From positions 124,001-188,000 of the forward strand of contig JBANAY010000001.1 of NCBI GenBank assembly GCA_037952775.1: a stretch of 64,000 bases of DNA. Reading direction: 5' to 3'. This document shows, piece by piece, positions 57,458 to 64,000 of the stretch. The translations under genes and the position numbers were made by a program. Numbering within the stretch: position 1 is the stretch's first letter; the number at the start of each line of letters is the position of its first letter. The DNA is from Clonostachys chloroleuca. Taxonomy: Eukaryota > Ascomycota > Sordariomycetes > Hypocreales > Bionectriaceae. A model generated the notes under the pieces. It made no database searches. It was not told where the DNA came from and saw only the letters and a list, made by a program, of their open reading frames with translations.

Positions 57458-59562
57458 TTAGAGATGAGAAGGGCGGCAGCACGTCTCCTGTGGTACGATG
57501 TGCAAGGTTGACTTGTTCTGGCTCTGGTCGGATCGAGGGACATCATTGGAAGGGTTCACCTCGAAAAAGTTGGCTGGCTTTAGCGACATAGTAAACTTCT
57601 CAACTGGCATAACGGGGAAATCTGTATCAAGTCAGTGTTATGTAAGGGATCAGAGCTGCGCAAAACATACCTTCGGGTCGAGTGACGTGTGTCACTCCGA
57701 ATGAGTGCCACAAGACAACATCCTCGTTTTTTACATTCTCTTTACGGGAGCTCCAGATAGCAAGGCCAGTATCCTCTCGGCTTTGGTTTGTAAACTCTCC
57801 TGAGGCCCACAGCTCGTCGTCGTTATATTTGGTAACCCAAATAGCTTTAGAGGTAAAGATTCCGCGACGATAATTGAACGTCTTGGGTCCCATCATAAGC
57901 ATTTGGCTAGGAACAGGGTGTAGCTTGTATCCGTGGGGCTTCCCGGATACTGAGTTAATACGAGATTCGTTAATAATCTTATAGGTGCGATTCTTTGTGA
58001 TATCCAGCTCGTATCCACCCGGCTTGTTGATCGCTGTCGAATTGACCTTAAAAGCACAGCCATAAGGATCAATCTCTGGGTCCTCAATAACGGGATGGCA
58101 TTCGTCATATGCGATTGTATTCTTCTCATCGCCGTCAAGGTTAGCATCAACTCTGGCACAGAAGATATGCTGATGGTTGACCGCTAAGACACCAGGAGCA
58201 ACAACAGTCCCCCAAGGCACTTGGAGTCCTTGGCGGATAGGCATCGTAGAGACGATACCAGTAGCCCGGACTTCAATGTGAATATTAGCAGCCTGATCCA
58301 GGACAAAGGCTAAGATATACTCGTAGTTGGCGACGGTTGCTGTACATTGGATGACGAGCTGCCTGTTTCTCACGACCGAAGACTTGAAGTTTCGGAAGTT
58401 TGTGTGCTTCCATCCAATACCATCATCGATCTCATGCATACAAACAACATTAGGCATCACAACAGGCTCGCCGTCCCTGGTCACTCGTACACCACTGAAG
58501 TAGGCGATATGACCAAGACAGTCACAGCCGAGGCTAAGACTGTTGGAGGTCAAGCCAAAGCCAGAGTCACCCAAGTCGAAAGCTTGCTTTCGGTGATATG
58601 GAGAACGTGGGTCACCATAAGGAACAGTCATCTCACTCATAGAGACTCTGTAGAAGAGTGGACGGCTGTCGTACTGCACATCGTGGAGAACAGGGCCTTC
58701 ACGGAGTGTCCAACCCAGCTGGAAAGACCATTTCTGCCACTCAACGCGACGTCCGAAGATCTGAAACGAGGGCCCCTCTGGCTGGACAACCTGTAGCGGC
58801 TTGAGATCCTTTCGGAAGGCGTCATCACCCATGATGTTTGCGCTGTACTCTACAGGAATCACAGGCTCCCATGGTTGAGTCTCAGGATCTAGCTCATCGC
58901 CGGTGCCCATCGGAAGTCTTTGCAGCTCCACAAGCTCTAAGGTATGCGCATCGAAGATGGGGGCAAGAGGAATGGGAAGCGAGTAGTGGTTGGCCTCAGG
59001 GTCATCGCTCAAGGCGATGTACATGTAGCATTGGAAGAGCCGTCGTCGTTCGTTAGGATCATCTGTTCCGAAAGCCCAAGGGTCGTTGTGAACTCGAGCG
59101 CTAAATTGTGTTAGCGACGTTGTTTCCCATCAGTGAGTGATAGACAACTTACTTGCGAGGAAGCTTGAGCTTAGCAACCTCAGCCTGAACTTCAGGGTGG
59201 TCGTTGCAGGCCTTGTTGACCAGTTCGAATTCGTGCCAGTCAACAGGGCCTTGAGAGTCTGGGGCCTCTGTTTCCTTCTCTACCCGGCTTTTTGAGATGT
59301 TGACAATTGCGATCAAGAGAGACTGGCTACCCTTGAGATGATAGTAGACCCTGGCCTTGCGGTCGGGCACTGGTGCTTTGCGACGAAGGTGTTGAAGTGT
59401 TTGAACCTTGGCTGGTTCAGCAAGGTCGATCACCTTGAACCTCAGCTCCTCTGCGGGGCACCCAACGTGCTTCAGAAGGGTTCGCGATGCGGACTGCACC
59501 TCCTCAGGCCTCAATGGGTCCAGAGGGTGAGGTGCCTGTTTGTTAGAAACGCGAGTGAACAT
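57458..59562 (-). CDS. Copper amine oxidase (TPQ-dependent)
   Basis: Oxidises primary amines to aldehydes, releasing ammonia and hydrogen peroxide; homodimeric, with copper and topaquinone. The ATG at 59560-59562 gives MFTRVSNKQAPHPLDPLRPE, the N2 domain start, with no signal peptide. Introns near 59095-59152 and 57617-57671 are supported by frame and splice sites. The catalytic domain holds the base in AFDLGDSGFGLTSNSL, the topaquinone tyrosine in TVANYEYILAF (N-Y-E motif), copper His pair NHQHIFCARVD, and the third His in FGVTHVTRPE joined to DFPVMP by the last splice. The end (TAA at 57458-57460) carries EKFTMSLKPANFFEVNP. At about 670 residues it has normal length and all active-site residues. 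No clear C-terminal peroxisome signal is visible (ends PSHL). Likely role: use of amines as nitrogen source. Confidence 0.95.
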
Positions 59563-60138
59563 GCTGGGCAGTGGTCTTGGGCAAGCACAGAATGAAAATT
59601 GAAGAGATCGTTGATCATGTCTTGTCTGATCTCGATGCTTAGCCTCTCCTCGCGATTCGATGCCATCTTATTATACACACCCGGCTTGACTTGTCCGACA
59701 TCGTAGTTGAGACCGAAAGGAACCCCCAAAAGCAAGCTGAGTAGGTGTCCGTGGTCCAGCGCCTCCAAGGGCGTTGCATTACTGAAACTGGCAGTACCGT
59801 TGTATTACTCAAACTGGCAATACCCCCAACTTCAAATGTCGTCACTTGGGCTTATTAGTGGAGAAAGCTTACAAAATGGGGCCTAACGCTTTGTAGGGGG
59901 TATTCCAGCTTGTGGCATCGCTGCATTCGTTGCCGTTTACGGTAGGGCGAGCAGCTGAGCCACGGCCCACCGGTGGTTCAAGACTTTGCGTTTCTTGACA
60001 TTGTCAACAATTGGGAACCATGACGATCTTCCAAGAATATGGTATTTTTGTACCACTTCCCTTATCCGTTTTGCTAAATGGAAGACCATCGGCAGATTGT
60101 ATCTATCTTTACGCAAACAAGCACACTCTAAAAACATC
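59563..60138. other. Divergent intergenic region
   Basis: Between the divergent amine oxidase and short-chain dehydrogenase genes; should hold both promoters. Frames at 59511-59768 overlap the 5' end of the amine oxidase and are not counted. Confidence 0.5.
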
Positions 60139-61036
60139 ATGCCTAACTTCCAAGGACTCGACTTGACTGGCAAGACTGCCATTGTGACTGGCGCCTCCAG
60201 GCAAGTTCTTCCCTCTGCACGACATTACCATAGCTAACACGGCTTCCAATAGAGGTATTGGTGCCGCTATTGCCATCCTTCTAGGTCAGCGTGGTGCCAA
60301 CGTGGTTGTCAACTTCACCAGTGCCAACAGCAAGCAGCGCGCCATAGATGTTGTCCAAAAGATTGAGGCGAACGGTTCCCGATCCATACTTTGCCAAGCA
60401 AGTGTAGCAAACGTCAAGGAAATCTCCCAGATTGTTGACGCAGCACTACAACTGAGCCAAAATGGCAAGATTGACATCGTTATTCACAAGTACGACCCTC
60501 TGTTTTCTTTATTGTTTCATCAAGCTCGTATGCTGACGATGACGACGAACAGTGCCGCCCTCGGAGTTGACGCAAACCTCGACGAAGTCACGGAGGAACT
60601 TTTCCAAACACATTTCGATACCAACGTCAAGGGTCCTATCTTCCTTACCAAAGCAGTTATCCCCCATATTGCCAAAGGCGGCCGCGTAGTGTTTGTCTCT
60701 TCGGCCGCTGCTCGTCTTGGCGTCGCTGGCCAGACAGTCTACGGCGCGACGAAAGCTGCCAACGAATCGTGCGCCCGGGTTTGGGCAAAGGAGCTCGGAC
60801 AGTCACATGAAATCACTGTCAACTGTGTAAACCCCGGGCCTGTTGCCACTGATCAATGGCAAGAGAGCGATGACCAGTTCAGAAAAGACATGCAGCCACT
60901 GATTGAGTCTACACCGGCGGCGGCGAGAATCGCCGAGGTGGATGATATCGCGCCCCTTGTTGCTTTCTTGTGCACTGACGATGCGCGATGGACTACGGGC
61001 TCTGTACTTTGCGCCAACGGTGGACTGTACAACTAA
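60139..61036 (+). CDS. Short-chain dehydrogenase/reductase (3-oxoacyl-ACP-reductase-like)
   Basis: A classical NADP(H)-dependent SDR, about 263 residues, of the type that reduces ketones or quinones. Three exons. Intron 1 (60201-60252) has a GC donor (CAG/GCAAGT) and lies inside the cofactor motif: TGAS then RGIGAAIA, together TGxxxGIG. Intron 2 (about 60489-60550) splits the HNAAL motif, the equivalent of NNAG. The catalytic residues are in VVFVSSAAARLG (Ser) and VYGATKAANES (YxxxK). PGPVATDQW and the C-terminal TGSVLCANGG are family-typical. Start MPNFQGLDLTGKTAIV needs no signal; it is a cytosolic enzyme. It is intact, in contrast to the SDR at 951-2000. Divergent from the amine oxidase; substrate unknown. 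Confidence 0.93.
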
Positions 61037-62993
61037 ACAACTGACTAGAATATGTATATGACCAATGCGACAACGTAAATTCACTGCTTTCTTCTGTATT
61101 GAGCGCTGTGAACTGCCATAACGCTGTTGAGTGCAGATTGTTTATCACATGGTTCATATTGCTTGGTGAGACATCGTATAGCGGTCATATGGACTCTTCT
61201 CAGGCGCATGATAGACCTGTCAAAGATTTGTTAAATTCGTTGCATCAAGTGGCTCCCATGTGTTGCATTCTTATTCAAAAGACTTGCTCATGGTAGACGA
61301 TCATAGTGGCCATGTAGGGACGGACTTGTCGTAGAAACCAAGCGCATTATCGTCCTACAGACATATTACACAAAGTTACCCAGGTTAACGGCGATACACA
61401 TGCTAAGCCTGCATTATAGACCACCACATTACTCTGACAGTACTTACCGCAACATAGTCGATCTGCGGGGTGATTAGGGCAGAAAGATCCGACTGGGCAG
61501 CGCATGGATTGTCACCACCCTTCCCGCTGGCCGGCCGGTAGGAAATTGATTGCCGTTACATGGCAGGCATAACTTACAGGCTGTAAGTTACGGCCTCGGT
61601 CTTGGCTCAGTATCAGAAGTCGTGTAACGCACCAGAGGACGCTAATGCGATTCTCGACCTTGGACGTAATTTGAGACTGACCCAATGAAGAAATGCTCCC
61701 AACTTCCAAGTTATACCCCTATCTACCAAGACCAATTTGGGGGAATCTCTGGGGTACTAACATCCCGAGCTCATTAGGTACTGCTATCGGCATCCTTTCT
61801 ATAACGGGAATGGCATCAAGATCGGTTTCCAGAATGTATCAGGGGTGTCTCGAAGTTATCGGCAAATGTCAATAGCTGACCATTTTGAGTGTTAGATATG
61901 TTGAGTGATATGCCCATAGCCCTTGAAGGGTAAGAGAAGGTACTGCAGGCCAATGCATATGTGAATAGACAAAGATAAAGGGATTTAATGAGGGATGTTA
62001 GGGTCCATTTGCGCAGATGATAAAAGTACTCAACCCAACATTCATCTGTATCTGAATATACGGGTGGACATCCCTGCCGGTTGCATTGCCCATGCGAGTT
62101 GTACATGAATGTCTAGTATTACATCGCCGACTAATATCAGAACTGCACCCCACCCCCTTCTATTGCGAGGCTAACCGGTAATCAAGCTGTGACTGGGAAA
62201 CTTCCGTTATGTCTCAATTGTGTCAGTGGTAAATAGCGTTACCGGCCATGTGGGTGGGTAGCTTTTGGAAGCCTCGATTAATAGCGCACCGATAACAGTG
62301 TCACAATCTTGCATAGGTACATGATAGTCTCAATATCTCATCCCATTTTTGGCGCATGGCAGGCATGCTTATCTCGAATAGGCTTGCATATGAGCAGCAC
62401 ACCCACCAGAAGTTCAACTATCTGTCTAAATTCCCATGCCGTGTGACATGACCAGCTGCATCGGACTGGCATAACCGATAGGCCAACTTACGGACGTTGC
62501 CAATCTGGGAAGAGTTTCCAGCTCCTTAATCGTCTATCCTATAATAGGAAAGCCCGCAAACAGCCACACCAACCTTGGTGAGAGCTGAACACCACTGAGT
62601 TCAGGGGTGGTGCCGGCCTTTGCATCTAGTGCGATAGAATGCGGGGGAGGCTTAGACCAACGCTTTGCGACCTCCGCAAATCCGAGTTGATGCTAAGTTT
62701 TCCTTGGCCTCAACATGCAGCCCCATGGGGATTGACCAATAGCTAATGCTGACTTGAACCTGTCGCATATCATCGAGGAAGTGCGTGTATATGGTATCGG
62801 CATCTCACAGATAAGGTCAAGAGATTCGCCACCCAGAAGCCAAAGCTTGGTTATTAGTACAAGCCCCCGGCCAGACGTTATCTAGCCTAAACATCCCTCG
62901 AAGTACGACGAGTTTCATTTCCATTCCTGACACTTTACCCATCAAGGCTCCTACACTCATCTCGTCAAGAACATCTTCCTCATCTTGGTCTCA
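61037..62993. other. Intergenic, 2 kb
   Basis: No supported gene. Frames at 61099, 61512, 61693 and 61816 show no recognisable domain. The last few hundred bases should be the permease promoter. I saw no tRNA but cannot exclude one by eye. Confidence 0.5.
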
Positions 62994-64000
62994 ATGTCTG
63001 ATACGAAAGATCCTACCATGAAGACAAACTCAAAGGGACAAGACGGAGATCGCGACAGTATCGCCAACGGCGTCGTAGTCGGAGACGATATCGACGATGC
63101 CATTCTTCGAGCAAACGGACACAAGTCCGAATTGAGGCGTCAGTTTAGCTGGCTGTCTGCCCTTGGCCTTGGCTTTTCCATCACAAACTCTTGGGCTGGC
63201 TATCTGGTTAGTTCGCTCCTCCGATCGCCTTTCTGTAGTTACTGACCTCGATCCAGAGCTGCTTCGGGCAAAGCCTTTTGTATGGCGGGCCGGTAGTCTG
63301 CATCTTCGGTCTCATCGTTGCTTTTGCCGTCCAATTCACCATTACAATCGGGCTGAGCGAGATCGCTTCTGCCTTTCCTGTACGTATCACTCGCCCCCAT
63401 CGAGGTCACAACAGATTAACTAACACAACCATGCTTAGTCCACCGGCGGCCAATATCACTTCTGCTACATCCTTAGTCCCGACAAACATAAACGCTTCGC
63501 TGCTTATACGATCGGATGGATGTCGACCCTCGCTTGGTGGATTGTTACGTAAGAAATAGGCCACTTCGAGAGAGTAATCCCAGCTAATCCGATATTTAAT
63601 AAGATGTTCTGGCATCTCGCTCGCGGCGGTTACCCTGGGTGGTGTCATCAATTTCATTGACTCGTCATTCACCGTCACCAGCTGGCAGACTTATCTCTTG
63701 TACGTGGCAGTGGCAATCATTACAGGTTAGTTGGTCCAGCCGCCTCCAGCATTTTCTACGTTAACACATGTCCAGCGGTACCTGTATTTGTGGCCTCAAA
63801 ACGTCTTGCATGGCTCTGCCAAACTGCGCTTGTGCTGTCAGTTATTGGAGTGTGCTTGTGGCTCTTTATTCCAGTGGGCATGCATCAGCATGTGAACAAG
63901 GGCTCGTTCCTTGTCGAGACTGGACTAGGAGTCAGTGGGTGGAACTCCGGTACGGCGTGGATTCTTGGTATCTCAAACGGCATGTATGCTTTTGGAGGTA
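62994..64000 (+). CDS. Amino-acid/GABA permease (APC family), 3' end outside window
   Basis: A plasma-membrane amino-acid or polyamine permease of the APC superfamily (GABA/choline permease-like). The ATG at 62994 gives MSDTKDPTMKTNSKGQDGDR, a hydrophilic N-terminus. Exons are joined by introns near 63207-63256, 63380-63438, 63547-63605 and 63725-63776. SWLSALGLGFSITNSWAGYL is helix 1 with the family's substrate-binding loop; LYGGPVVCIFGLIVAFAVQF and LSEIASAFP follow; STGGQYHFCYILSP is the conserved SGGQY motif before helix 3. The part inside the window ends in AWILGISNGMYAFGG, the helix 6 motif. The part seen is intact; about 40 per cent of the protein lies beyond the edge. Confidence 0.9.

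Noticed and set aside
1..64000. CRISPR arrays, bacterial operons or riboswitches
   Set aside because: Introns and families show fungal nuclear DNA; no regularly spaced repeats were seen.

Overview
The window is nuclear DNA of a filamentous ascomycete (Pezizomycotina). Genes carry short introns of about 48-80 nt with fungal splice signals. The families are typical of these fungi: Zn2Cys6 regulators, a highly reducing iterative polyketide synthase (PKS), fungal rhodopsin-domain membrane proteins, secreted hydrolases, an NmrA-like protein, and F-box and 2EXR proteins. I cannot name genus or order from sequence alone. Gene density is low, with many gaps of 0.5-2 kb, and there are many broken genes, so this looks like an accessory or subtelomere-like region.

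Layout. 0-2.7 kb: the tail of an unknown gene, a P450 C-terminal remnant, a frameshifted short-chain dehydrogenase and a rhodopsin-domain remnant. 3.1-10 kb: a conserved fungal protein with TIR/HET-like motifs, a degenerate tandem repeat, a secreted S10 serine carboxypeptidase and a Zn2Cys6 regulator. 11.1-13.6 kb: a decayed F-box protein. 13.9-29.5 kb: the main biosynthetic locus, with a complete PKS (KS-AT-DH-CMeT-ER-KR-ACP, 2583 aa by my splice model), a divergent rhodopsin-domain membrane protein, a second polytopic membrane protein and a Zn2Cys6 regulator. 30.5-33.4 kb: a secreted GH5-type mannanase and a secreted M43-like metalloprotease. 34.2-47.1 kb: a run of damaged metabolic genes (Baeyer-Villiger monooxygenase, two-repeat alpha/beta-barrel protein, BBE-like FAD oxidase, DUF1772 anthrone-oxygenase-like protein, SRPBCC cyclase-like protein, NmrA-like reductase) plus a broken 2EXR protein. 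47.3-48.4 kb: an intact DUF7703-like membrane protein. 49.9-53.3 kb: a repeat island with a methyltransferase remnant, a poly-C run, a dispersed-family pseudogene and a broken Tc1/mariner transposase. 54.1-61.0 kb: a Zn2Cys6 regulator, a copper amine oxidase and a short-chain dehydrogenase. 63 kb to the end: an amino-acid permease cut by the window edge.

How the genes may work together. The PKS can build a methylated, fully reduced chain but has no release domain, and no clear releasing hydrolase or acyltransferase is visible nearby. Its likely partners are the regulator at 27.3-29.5 kb and the two membrane proteins; I infer this only from position. The 34-47 kb genes look like the remains of a second, aromatic-type pathway without its own synthase. 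The copper amine oxidase and the adjacent regulator could form a small amine-use module.

Main caveat: several otherwise well-conserved genes carry a single indel or stop. These may be real decay or residual assembly error, and the sequence alone does not decide.
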